Shown piece by piece: positions 40,395-47,513 of a stretch of 48,632 nucleotides of DNA (position 1 is its first letter; every line of letters starts with the position of its first letter). The notes under the pieces were generated by a model. That model saw nothing but the letters and a program-made list of their open reading frames with translations. It had not been told where the DNA came from and searched no databases. Origin of the DNA: a virus. The position numbers and the translations under genes are program-made. Location of the stretch: IMG/VR virus record IMGVR_UViG_3300009032_000002, positions 1 to 48,632 of that record. One strand, given 5' to 3'.

Positions 40395-40490
40395 GGGCCT
40401 GCATGGCCCTCCAGGAACCTTATAGCCAATTCGGGCACCAATGGACAACCTCAAGGGCCTCATGGCCCACAGGAGGGCCCCTGGGGGCCC
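40395..40490. repeat. cluster of GGGCC/GGCCC hairpins in the intergenic gap
   Basis: The gap 40346-40553 has no convincing gene. Three GC hairpins lie close together: GGGCC-TGCAT-GGCCC (40395-40409), GGGCC-TCAT-GGCCC (40455-40468) and GGGCCCC-TG-GGGGCCC (40475-40490, approximate centre). The first two are parts of an imperfect direct repeat (GGGCCT..ATGGCCC..CAGGA) about 60 nt apart. They may end the RNA ligase transcript or bind a regulator. Confidence 0.4.
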
Positions 40491-40553
40491 CGTGGGCGCA
40501 TGGCCAGCCACCCAGGCAAACCCCCGAGAGGCAGCCAACCGGATCCCATTGGG

Positions 40554-41618
40554 CTATTCGAACTCGGTTGTTTCACCTTTTCGAAGAAGGTAGCGGGGGG
40601 AGATGAACTTGGCAATCCTGCGGCCCCCGTGAGGGCCACTCTGGTCTCCACCCCTGGGGCGGACCACGAGACCTTCTCGTAGGTGAAGATCTCGACCCGA
40701 GAGGGTTTCTTTCCCGGTAGCGAGTTCTTCTAGGAGGCCATAGTTGTAAGGCCCACTATGAAGCAAGGGCACCATATGTACCCCATTGGGCACAAGGCAG
40801 AGGCGCGCCTCTCTGGGAGGAGACCACTGGCGACCATTGTAGAGATCAAAGGCACGAAACCCAGGCTCTCCTTGGCGGGATCCCTCGTGACCATAATGGA
40901 GGTCTTGGATGCCGGACCCATACACCTCCCCCGCTATCGCCCACACACCAGAACGATCCATGTGCCGTATGACATGCAGCTTCTCCTTTAGATCGTGGTG
41001 GTGGACGGCACGCCAATAGACGTTGCTTTCTGATTCCTCCAGAACTAAGCCCTTTGCCCCCATGCCCTTGCTTGTCGCCACGAAGGTGTCATCCGGCAAT
41101 AGCGCCACCATGCAGAAGGTGCCATGAAGTTTCTCCGTCGCCTCCACCATCTCCCCTGACTCGAACATGTCCATGTGGGCCTTGATGTTTTCAATGTCAC
41201 TCCAGTGAGGGAGTTCCTCGCATGGCTTGACCATCCCCGACATACTGACAGGAACCTCTGGCACCCACTTGGCCACTCCCAGAAGTGCCGCCAGATCTTC
41301 GCCTAGATGTTCGGGGGTCAGCAGGTGACGTATCCCTTCGGGGCGACACACAATCCCCTGAGAAAGTTCACCGCGGAGCCGGACGGCCTTTACTCGGTTA
41401 GACTTGGAGCCGGACAGAAGTCTTTCCAGGCCCAACTCAACAATCAGGGCGTCTGGCAACACGGACGCTTCCGGCAAGTAGAGGCAGATGTCGCCCGACC
41501 GATACTCCCCCATCCGTACGACGGCCCGATAGCCCCCTACGGTCGCCAGCTCAAGAGCATCGGCGTTAGGGTGAGGCTCGATCCCGATTTGGACTATTGG
41601 GACGGCAAAGGTGCTCAC
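40554..41618 (-). CDS. RNA ligase (DRB0094/Rnl5-like)
   Basis: 354 residues. The N-terminal OB-like domain (VQIGIEPHPNADALELATVG, then GDICLYLPE) is typical of the DRB0094 (TIGR02306) group. The nucleotidyltransferase domain starts with motif I EKLHGT and its lysine K163, the site of AMP attachment. EGLVVRP near 318 and AKFISPRYL near 338 are motifs IV and V. It would seal RNA nicks, for example after host anticodon nucleases cut tRNA. It follows the HNH gene as ATGA. No end-healing kinase/phosphatase is seen in the window, so it may act on ends already healed. Confidence 0.88.
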   Translation of the reverse strand: MSTFAVPIVQIGIEPHPNADALELATVGGYRAVVRMGEYRSGDICLYLPEASVLPDALIVELGLERLLSGSKSNRVKAVRLRGELSQGIVCRPEGIRHLLTPEHLGEDLAALLGVAKWVPEVPVSMSGMVKPCEELPHWSDIENIKAHMDMFESGEMVEATEKLHGTFCMVALLPDDTFVATSKGMGAKGLVLEESESNVYWRAVHHHDLKEKLHVIRHMDRSGVWAIAGEVYGSGIQDLHYGHEGSRQGEPGFRAFDLYNGRQWSPPREARLCLVPNGVHMVPLLHSGPYNYGLLEELATGKETLSGRDLHLREGLVVRPRGGDQSGPHGGRRIAKFISPRYLLRKGETTEFE

Positions 41619-42130
41619 GCTGACTCCTGTGGTCTAGTGGGGAGCCATGGCTCCCAGTCGGGGTTGGTGGACTGAGTCATCACAAGACGACGGTTGCCCT
41701 CGGGGCGGTAGGGACGGTAACGCAAGGTCCAGCCCAGATCCCCCAGGGTGCGGTTGGCCTTACGCTGGTTGCACTCATAGCAGCAAGCTACCACGTTCTC
41801 CCAGACGTTGCGCCCCCCCAGACTGCGGGGGCGGATGTGGTCGATCGTGTTGGCCACCCCCCCACAATAGGCACATTCGGAGTCGTCTCGGGCCAAAACT
41901 GTCCGACGAGACAAGTAAGCCTTGCGGAACTTGGGAACGTTCACGTATCGAAGGAGCCGGATGACGGTCGGCATGGCCATCTTGGCGCTTTCGGAACGCA
42001 CCTGCTCGGTCGGGTGGTGAGAGACCACATCGGCCTTGCCTTGGAGGACTAGTACGATGGCGCGCTTGGCCCCCACGACAGCGAGGGGCTCGTAGGAGGC
42101 GTTCAGCAATAAGACGGGGTTGGTCCGCAT
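41615..42130 (-). CDS. HNH endonuclease
   Basis: 171 residues. LLLNASYEPLAVVGAKRAIV is the usual N-terminus of this HNH group, and CAYCGGVANTIDHIRPRSLG with ENVVACCYECNQRKANR gives two zinc CxxC pairs flanking the catalytic DH and N. Free-standing HNH nucleases of this type are widespread in actinobacteria and their phages. TAGAAT lies exactly 6 nt before the ATG. It sits at the junction between the RNA ligase and a plus-strand accessory block, so it may have carried this segment in. Confidence 0.85.
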   Translation of the reverse strand: MRTNPVLLLNASYEPLAVVGAKRAIVLVLQGKADVVSHHPTEQVRSESAKMAMPTVIRLLRYVNVPKFRKAYLSRRTVLARDDSECAYCGGVANTIDHIRPRSLGGRNVWENVVACCYECNQRKANRTLGDLGWTLRYRPYRPEGNRRLVMTQSTNPDWEPWLPTRPQESA

Positions 42131-42136
42131 GCCATC

Positions 42137-42142
42137 ATTCTA
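42137..42142 (-). promoter_or_regulatory. -10 box TAGAAT of the HNH/RNA ligase unit
   Basis: Minus-strand TAGAAT with exactly 6 nt to the ATG at 42130. No Shine-Dalgarno is present. Confidence 0.5.
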
Positions 42143-42169
42143 ACTGGAGCAAAATGGTTTAGCTGGTGA

Positions 42170-42175
42170 TATGGT
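42170..42175 (+). promoter_or_regulatory. -10 box TATGGT of the accessory plus-strand block
   Basis: TATGGT, the same hexamer as at 6188, lies about 30 nt before the TTG start at 42207. A leader with AAAGGA follows. It is divergent from the HNH promoter 28 nt away. Confidence 0.35.
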
Positions 42176-42206
42176 GAGGGCTCCCCATCTTCCCGAAAGG
42201 AATCCT

Positions 42207-42563
42207 TTGAACCTCCCATCCAAAATCGTACTGGGGGCGCTGGCCCTAGTGGTCGCCATCGCCCTGGCCGTAGGGGCTTGGCACCTAGGTTGGCTTGCCC
42301 AAAGCGCCAACCAGGACCGGCGCACTGAGATCAATGACCGTAGCTACGCTCGCCAGCAGGCCCTCTTGGTGGAATCCACCCGCCTGGTCTCGACGGTGTC
42401 GGAGATTGACTCTCAGATCGAAGCGTCGCCCGACTCCACCAAGACCCTTTCGGCGCAGCGACGAGCCATCGTTGCTCAGGCGTGCGAAATCGCCTTGAAG
42501 CTCACGGCCGAGACCACCCAACCTCAGGCCCTCAAGGCCTTCATCTCCAAGGAATGTTCATGA
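42207..42563 (+). CDS. small single-pass membrane protein
   Basis: 118 residues from a TTG at 42207 preceded by AAAGGA at good distance. An N-terminal membrane segment (IVLGALALVVAIALAVGAWH) is followed by a helical periplasmic-type domain with paired Cys near the end. It overlaps the lipoprotein gene as ATGA-type coupling. It may be a signal-anchored partner of the lipoprotein, for example in superinfection exclusion or envelope modification. That is inference from position. Confidence 0.65.
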   Translation: MNLPSKIVLGALALVVAIALAVGAWHLGWLAQSANQDRRTEINDRSYARQQALLVESTRLVSTVSEIDSQIEASPDSTKTLSAQRRAIVAQACEIALKLTAETTQPQALKAFISKECS

Positions 42564-43141
42564 AGAAAGTCATCAAGACCGTCTTGGCGATTGGGTCCTC
42601 TGCCGTCCTGGCGGCCGGGTGCGCCAAGCCTACCAGTCCCGCCGCCGAGGCAGACCGGCATGCGTCAGAGCAGCTTCTCCAGACCTATCAGAAGTCCCAG
42701 CCCGTACCCTCGTTTGACTGGTCCCAGTTGCGGCAGAACCTCATCGAGATCGAGACGGCCCAAGTGCGGACCACTCAGACCACTAGCTTCTTCTTCAACG
42801 CCGGGAGCACGGACCCCATCCAGGCATGTCCCTCAATTGGGTTCCCCATCCCCTCCAGCTACCAACTGAGCAACCCCCAGCAGATCGTGGGGGCGCCCGT
42901 AGGGGGGGGGACCGGCTGGAGCAATGAGGTCATCCCCCAGTTGGAGCCCAACGGCGTCTTCACGGGCGACTCCAGCGCCACCTATGTCATGTGCGTCAAC
43001 GGCAGCGGCAAGACTTATGCGGCCTACTGGGAGGGGTTTGTCCTCACGATCTCGGGCCCAGCCCAATGGGATCGCTCTCTCCATGAGGTAAAACTCACGG
43101 GCGACCCCACCTTCGACTTCTCGGCCAAACGGGAGAAGTGA
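42560..43141 (+). CDS. lipoprotein
   Basis: 193 residues. The signal MKKVIKTVLAIGSSAVLAAG ends at a lipobox Cys (LAAGC, residue 21), so the mature protein is anchored to the membrane outer face. AAGGA precedes the ATG, which overlaps the membrane-protein gene. The mature part (ASEQLLQTYQKSQPVPSFDW, then a beta-rich region with VMCVNGSGKTYAAYW) has no family I recognise. Phage-encoded lipoproteins often block superinfection, which is a reasonable but untested idea here. Confidence 0.75.
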   Translation: MKKVIKTVLAIGSSAVLAAGCAKPTSPAAEADRHASEQLLQTYQKSQPVPSFDWSQLRQNLIEIETAQVRTTQTTSFFFNAGSTDPIQACPSIGFPIPSSYQLSNPQQIVGAPVGGGTGWSNEVIPQLEPNGVFTGDSSATYVMCVNGSGKTYAAYWEGFVLTISGPAQWDRSLHEVKLTGDPTFDFSAKREK

Positions 43142-43329
43142 TGGGGGTCGGTTACCAAATGGCGATTCGGCGCCTCCCTCCAAATAGTACGGAGGGGCGA
43201 TGGTGGTGGAGGGTTCAGCTCACGGGCCGTTACGGCTGGAGAACCGTCCAGGAGGGCCCCGCCCGCACCCGTTGGGGGGCACGCCATCAAGCGGCGCGGA
43301 GCGCCAAGCACCTGGGTGCGGGGGAATAG
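43141..43329 (+). CDS. 62-residue basic hypothetical protein
   Basis: It starts as TGATG on the lipoprotein stop. It is Arg- and Trp-rich (EGRWWWRVQLTGRYGWRTVQ) and may be a small beta-hairpin protein. No family is recognised. It is the last gene before a strong terminator. Confidence 0.5.
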   Translation: MGVGYQMAIRRLPPNSTEGRWWWRVQLTGRYGWRTVQEGPARTRWGARHQAARSAKHLGAGE

Positions 43330-43330
43330 C

Positions 43331-43360
43331 AACGGGGGGCCGGAAATCCGGCCCCCCGTT
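43331..43360. terminator. strong bidirectional terminator
   Basis: A perfect 13-bp inverted repeat, AACGGGGGGCCGG-AAAT-CCGGCCCCCCGTT, lies between the end of the plus-strand block and the converging major tail gene. The arms end in AA/TT, so only a short T tract follows on either strand. It is the only strong factor-independent terminator I see in the window. Confidence 0.8.
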
Positions 43361-43395
43361 TGGGATCTTGCATTAAGCCCCTCGGGCCACTTCTG

Positions 43396-44190
43396 CTACG
43401 AGGAAGTGATGAAGGATTCGTCGTAGTTGCATTCCGACGTGACTGGGATATTCCCAACACAGCGCATGAAGAGGGGACCGCCCGCCTGTACGGCGGCTTG
43501 GTCGGAAAGCGTCCAGGGGTCGGCCGTGATCTGGGGAGGAAGGACTGGCGGAGGTGCGCCCGTGGGAACACCGGAAGGATCGCCGCCTCCGGGGGTCCAG
43601 GAGGGGAAGGTGGTGCCGGGGTAGCTGGGGAACCACAGTGGGTTGTTCTCCGCATAGCCCGAAAGCGTCACCTCAAGGGGGCCTGTGGTGAAGTTAAGTC
43701 CACCCGACAGTTCCCAGTTGATCGAACGGGGGAGGACCCAGTGGATCCAAAGGTTCTGGGTGGTCCCGTCCACGGAACAAGCACCCTTGTCAGCGTTCTT
43801 GCTCCAGAACTCAACCATCTTGGAGGGCTCGCAAGCGGCCGCCTTGGACTCCCGCATGACAAGACCGGAGAACCCTCCGGCGCCGTCAGAGAGCAGGGTG
43901 GCGCCCGTGAGCATCTCGATGACCGTAAGGGGCACGCCGCAGAGCTTTAGCTCTACCTCAAAGCCCTTTAGCCGGTCGCAGTCCTTGTCGCGGATGCAGA
44001 TGTCGCCGCAAGCGTTCTTGGTGGTGATGTCCTCACCGGCTTCAACGTCCGGGGAGAGGTTTACCTCCATGAAGGCGCTCGTGGTAAGGCGGCTATTTGG
44101 CGTCAAGGGATCAAGGGCAATGTCGCAATCGCTCTGACGAGTGATGCGAAGAGCGCATGCCTTGATGGAGCTTGGGCAGCAAATCGTCAT
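43396..44190 (-). CDS. major tail protein
   Basis: 264 residues. TTSAFMEVNLSPDVEAGEDI followed by KNACGDICIRDKDCDRLKGF and LCGVPLTVIEMLTGATLLSD is the recognisable pattern of actinophage major tail proteins, and the later LWIHWVLPRSINWELSGGLN and VTLSGYAENNPLWF agree. AGGAG lies 8 nt before the ATG. Its usual place is between the connector genes and the tape measure. Here it is upstream of them, separated by the terminator, the accessory plus-strand genes, the HNH gene and the RNA ligase. The Pro/Gly-rich segment before the C-terminus may be a flexible linker. Confidence 0.85.
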   Translation of the reverse strand: MTICCPSSIKACALRITRQSDCDIALDPLTPNSRLTTSAFMEVNLSPDVEAGEDITTKNACGDICIRDKDCDRLKGFEVELKLCGVPLTVIEMLTGATLLSDGAGGFSGLVMRESKAAACEPSKMVEFWSKNADKGACSVDGTTQNLWIHWVLPRSINWELSGGLNFTTGPLEVTLSGYAENNPLWFPSYPGTTFPSWTPGGGDPSGVPTGAPPPVLPPQITADPWTLSDQAAVQAGGPLFMRCVGNIPVTSECNYDESFITSS

Positions 44191-44210
44191 GGAGTGTTCT
44201 CCTGTGGTGG

Positions 44211-44230
44211 GATTCGCCCTTATGCGAATC
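44211..44230. promoter_or_regulatory. leader hairpin before the major tail gene
   Basis: GATTCGC-CCTTAT-GCGAATC is a perfect 7-bp stem with a 6-nt loop just upstream of the ribosome site of the major tail gene. There is no U tract, so it may stabilise the mRNA or mark the end of the upstream transcript. The role is inferred. Confidence 0.4.
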
Positions 44231-44231
44231 T

Positions 44232-44260
44232 TCCATACTTCACAAGATTACTCCACCCAA
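44232..44260 (-). promoter_or_regulatory. candidate promoter of the major tail gene
   Basis: Minus-strand TTGGGT (44260-44255), a 17-nt spacer and TATGGA (44237-44232). Each matches the consensus only partly. Transcripts would start in the leader hairpin region. Confidence 0.3.
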
Positions 44261-44283
44261 CACCCTCGCGGGTGAATGGGAAG

Positions 44284-44616
44284 CTAGCCTTTACGCTTTG
44301 AGCCCCTAAGGATGCGACTTTCTAGTCTCGAAATAAGCCCTTTCCGATTGCGCCCATTGCGCTCTTCGTCAAGAGCTTGGCGGGCTCGGCTCTTGTTGTA
44401 CCCCACCCACTTGATGATCTCGTCGGCAGTCATATCCCCCAGGGGGGATTCTGGGGCCGTGGGGGTGGTAGCGCTATCCACCAGGGATGCCAGAGGGACC
44501 CGTTGGACATCTTCAAGGAAGGTAAGGGGCGGGGATACCGGGGAGGTGGGAGTATCCCTTGAGGGTACGTCTCGGTTTACGGCGGGGTAACGACTAAAAC
44601 GTCCCATATCAGTCAC
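44284..44616 (-). CDS. hypothetical protein resembling capsid-associated small proteins
   Basis: 110 residues from a GTG at 44616 that overlaps the TAA of the upstream gene. The last 45 residues (ADEIIKWVGYNKSRARQALD and RNRKGLISRLE) resemble a C-terminal helix pair (VLDWVGDDxxRAxxALxAE, RxxLxxxLE) found in actinophage proteins encoded next to the major capsid gene. The N-terminal half is Pro/Ser-rich. It is placed one gene before the major tail gene. Confidence 0.55.
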   Translation of the reverse strand: MTDMGRFSRYPAVNRDVPSRDTPTSPVSPPLTFLEDVQRVPLASLVDSATTPTAPESPLGDMTADEIIKWVGYNKSRARQALDEERNGRNRKGLISRLESRILRGSKRKG

Positions 44617-44869
44617 TTATGTCCTTGGGGATTGGGGCTTCGGTCTCCACGTGAGTTCCGCGAGTGATGCGAACGTGAGAGGCTTCGGGGTCGAGATTCA
44701 TGCTGCACGAATACTCTCGATTGCCTTCCAACTCAACCGAAACGGGGGGCACGACCCCTTCCAGCCGAAAGGCAACAGGGCGGCTGCTCCCGTTACGGAA
44801 GTGCATTCCCACTCGTGTAGAATTGATCCCAATGGGGTCCACTTGTGCCCAAATGGCAGGTTTCAGCAT
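44609..44869 (-). CDS. 86-residue hypothetical protein
   Basis: GGAGA stands before the ATG. The protein is beta-rich (VGMHFRNGSSRPVAFRLEGV, SVELEGNREYSCSMNLDPEA) and might be a small decoration or virion protein by position. It overlaps the next gene by 8 nt. No family is recognised. Confidence 0.5.
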   Translation of the reverse strand: MLKPAIWAQVDPIGINSTRVGMHFRNGSSRPVAFRLEGVVPPVSVELEGNREYSCSMNLDPEASHVRITRGTHVETEAPIPKDISD

Positions 44870-44882
44870 AGTTTCTCCAGTC

Positions 44883-45128
44883 TTACCCTGGAGTATAGCC
44901 GGTCAAGCGAGCAGCCGTAGCCTCCGGGATCCTAAGGGCCACCAGGGCTTCATAATCACAGCGGGCCACAAGGGACCTTTCGGCCAGATAGACCAAGATG
45001 GCCGCCTCGCCCACGCTCGTCCACCTGGCGTTAAGGTCCTCGTAAACGGCCTGAAGGATTTCAACCGCATCAACAGGTAGATCCGTTCCTCGCCCAAATG
45101 ACCCATCGTTTGCTTGCCAATAGATCAT
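44883..45128 (-). CDS. 81-residue hypothetical protein
   Basis: The start at 45128 overlaps the fibre gene stop as ATGA. MIYWQANDGSFGRGTDLP, then an Ala-rich helical part (AAILVYLAERSLVARCDYEA), is unlike anything I know. It may be a small chaperone or assembly factor for the fibre upstream, by coupling only. Confidence 0.5.
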   Translation of the reverse strand: MIYWQANDGSFGRGTDLPVDAVEILQAVYEDLNARWTSVGEAAILVYLAERSLVARCDYEALVALRIPEATAARLTGYTPG

Positions 45129-46045
45129 GCTTGGGTGAACCCCCACAGGGATGACGTGACAGACATGAGGCTAGCGGAGTCCCCCGCCCCCCACACTCCC
45201 GTGTAGGACAAAAGGAGCCTATAGGCGATCGTGAAGGCGGCCCCAGGCGCCACCGTTATCCCAAAGTTGGACACGATAGAGTCGTCCAGGTCGATTTGGA
45301 AGCCCCCCGTTGGTGCAAAGAAGCTTTCGCCGCTCAAAGCACCGAACGCACCCCCATTTATGCTTATTTCCGATTGGATGGTCATGGATGTCGTGGTGAC
45401 CATCGTGGCATGTGCCTTCCACGCCACTCGGGCCAGTAGTACCATCGAAAGCGCGCAAGAGGGGTTAGTGATGGTACTTGTGGCGGTGGAGCCCGGTACC
45501 GCCACAAGTGCCCCAGCGGCACCCAAGGGGACCCCCACGATGGCTGGCACATTGGTCACCTGTTGGCCCGCAACGGCACCCCCGCGCTCCACAAAGAGGG
45601 ATCCGTCGCCGCCGAAGCCCAAGTCGTTGCAGGGGTCGGCGGACAGAAGCAAGTCGGGCGTATAGGGTAGGGCGGGAGTGCCGTTTCCAGACATCAGGAT
45701 GGACCCCCCCGATGTCACAACAGTGTCTTCGACGTACAGACATGAATCCAGACCATACTCGACAGTGTTGTTTGCGTCAGTGGAGATACAAGCCTCAACG
45801 GCGTAAGGATCGCCAAAGACGCCCGTGCCCGTGACCTCCACCCCCTGACCGGCAATCAGCTCCGTCGGGGTCGCTCCCACGTAAAGACAGTCGTCCGTTC
45901 CCATCTGGACTTGGTTGCCCAGGTCGGTGGAAAGACAGGCGGAGACAACCCATGGGTCGACCCCCGATCCCGTTCCTGCGATGTCAATCCCATCACCGGA
46001 CGCCACCCCGCAGGTGCATCGGCCCGTACAATTTACGCAAGCCAC
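45125..46045 (-). CDS. fibre-like protein with Cys and SGxG repeats
   Basis: 306 residues. The N-terminus MACVNCTGRCTCG is followed by three units of about 40 residues: GIDIAGTGSGVDPWVVSACL, GVEVTGTGVFGDPYAVEACI and SILMSGNGTPALPYTPDLLL, each ending in a D-x-CLYV or DGSLFV element. These are related to the repeats at 24643-25569. The C-terminal half is a separate beta-rich domain ending near VTSSLWGFTQA. It is probably a tail or head fibre. Confidence 0.7.
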   Translation of the reverse strand: MACVNCTGRCTCGVASGDGIDIAGTGSGVDPWVVSACLSTDLGNQVQMGTDDCLYVGATPTELIAGQGVEVTGTGVFGDPYAVEACISTDANNTVEYGLDSCLYVEDTVVTSGGSILMSGNGTPALPYTPDLLLSADPCNDLGFGGDGSLFVERGGAVAGQQVTNVPAIVGVPLGAAGALVAVPGSTATSTITNPSCALSMVLLARVAWKAHATMVTTTSMTIQSEISINGGAFGALSGESFFAPTGGFQIDLDDSIVSNFGITVAPGAAFTIAYRLLLSYTGVWGAGDSASLMSVTSSLWGFTQA

Positions 46046-46509
46046 TAGGCCTCCTCAAGTATGACTCTGGAGGCCTCGTGCTCAGAACGACCAGCCAGCA
46101 CGGCCGCTTCACACACGATCATGGCCACCGTGGAGGCCTCGACCTGTTCGGGCGAAACGGCAAGCTCGACATGCATGGCGTGCTGAGCGTGTTCAGTCTC
46201 GACTGACGGAAGCCAAGCTTCGAGCTGGGTCGTACGTTGCCTTGCGTAGTCCTCGTTTGTCAGCCGCCTCGCCATCCTGTCGTTGCGGTCGGACGCAACG
46301 ACAGCGGCCTTGTCGGCGCTATCGGCGGCAGCGTCGCGCAGAGCATCAAGCTCAAAATCGCGCTCCTTGCCGTCGGCCACGCGCACACCCTGGCAGAACT
46401 CGCACTTGGCGACTTCGATGGTGTTGGCAAGTGCGTCTAGATCGGCCTCGATGGCCATCTGGCGGAGCAGAGCGTCCTTGGCTGCGTCGGCGTCGATCGT
46501 GTAGTCCAT
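46045..46509 (-). CDS. helical hypothetical protein
   Basis: 154 residues from an ATG at 46509 with AAGGA 7 nt upstream. It is mostly helix and Ala/Glu/Asp-rich, with a single CEFC motif (AKCEFCQGVRV). It overlaps the fibre gene downstream by 1 nt. A much longer open frame continues upstream to 47352, but that part is an out-of-frame reading of the fibre gene. It may be a fibre assembly partner by position. Confidence 0.55.
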   Translation of the reverse strand: MDYTIDADAAKDALLRQMAIEADLDALANTIEVAKCEFCQGVRVADGKERDFELDALRDAAADSADKAAVVASDRNDRMARRLTNEDYARQRTTQLEAWLPSVETEHAQHAMHVELAVSPEQVEASTVAMIVCEAAVLAGRSEHEASRVILEEA

Positions 46510-46826
46510 GATGCAATCCTTGGTTAGGTGAGAATGCCGACTTGGATCAGGGCGGCGGCAATCTTGCCGATGGTGTAGCCGCCGAAGGTGGCGGTGTCGT
46601 TGGCGATAGCGGAGGTGTTCGCAACGAACGCCGACGCGGCAATGGCGTTGGTCGGCTGTATGACTGGCGTCTTGTTCCAGAAGGCCAGCTTCTGTGATGT
46701 CGCAGTGCCGATTCTGGTGCCGGTGGTGGTGTTGACGGCGATGTTTGCGCCGTCGGCCATCGTGATTAATCCAGCGGAACTGACGGAAAACTGGGTGGTG
46801 CCGCCTGAGTTCGTCGCATTGATGAG

Positions 46827-46952
46827 TGTGGCTGTTTGGGCAGCGGCGCCCTGAATCACCAGCGGCCGGTCGGCAGAGGCATTCGCCGCCAACATGACGT
46901 TGGCGGTGTTGTCGGCCGTGACGGGCGTGTTCACGCGCAGGCGTTCGACGGT
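46827..46952 (-). repeat. fibre repeat module, copy 2
   Basis: Encodes TVERLRVNTPVTADNTANVM to AAAQTAT (42 residues), homologous to the copy at 47388-47513. Confidence 0.6.
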
Positions 46953-47384
46953 GCCGGGCGTGCCCGCTGCGGAGTTGACCATGAAAGACGCGCTGCGCAT
47001 CCGAGCCACTTCGACCCCGCCCACGGCAAACCCAAGAGACGGGCCAGTCGCCGACCGAAACATGCCCATCGAAGACGTAGCGAAAGCGTAAGTAGGAAGG
47101 GCCGCCGAGCCGTTGCCCCTGGCCGTGATGGTCGCCGACGAAAAATCGAGAGCCGTCGCGTCCGTGTAGAGAGAACCCGCCAATGAGCGCCCAAGGGTTA
47201 CATCGCCGGAGACAGCACCAGCGCCCCAGGTTTGAGTCCCATCTGTGAAGATCTGGAACCGATCGGCGGCGTCTCCTGTGACCCTGCTTGTGAGTGCTGG
47301 AATGGACGACGCCTGCGTAATGGCCGTCGAGCCGGTACTCGTGACGGCCCAACGTATTGCGCCAGCCGAAGTTTGGGCTGTGAT

Positions 47385-47387
47385 TTA
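47385..47387 (-). other. in-frame TAA within the fibre gene
   Basis: The stop lies at the end of repeat copy 1 (QTAN-stop-ITAQTSAG), where the second copy has QTATLINATNSG. The frame is open and protein-like for more than 280 codons after it. Confidence 0.65.
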
Positions 47388-47513
47388 GTTCGCCGTTTGG
47401 GCCGCGGCCCCCTGGACCACTAGCGGATGGGCGTTGGCGGCCAAAGTTGCGAGCATGACGGTCGCCGTGTTGTCGATCGTGGTGGGGGTGCCGACCCTGA
47501 ACCGTTCGACTGC
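47388..47513 (-). repeat. fibre repeat module, copy 1
   Basis: Encodes AVERFRVGTPTTIDNTATVM to AAAQTAN (42 residues), immediately before the in-frame TAA. Confidence 0.6.

Noticed and set aside
46045-47352. A 435-codon minus-strand frame
   Set aside because: Only its last 154 codons look like protein. The rest is an out-of-frame reading of the fibre gene, rich in Arg/His.
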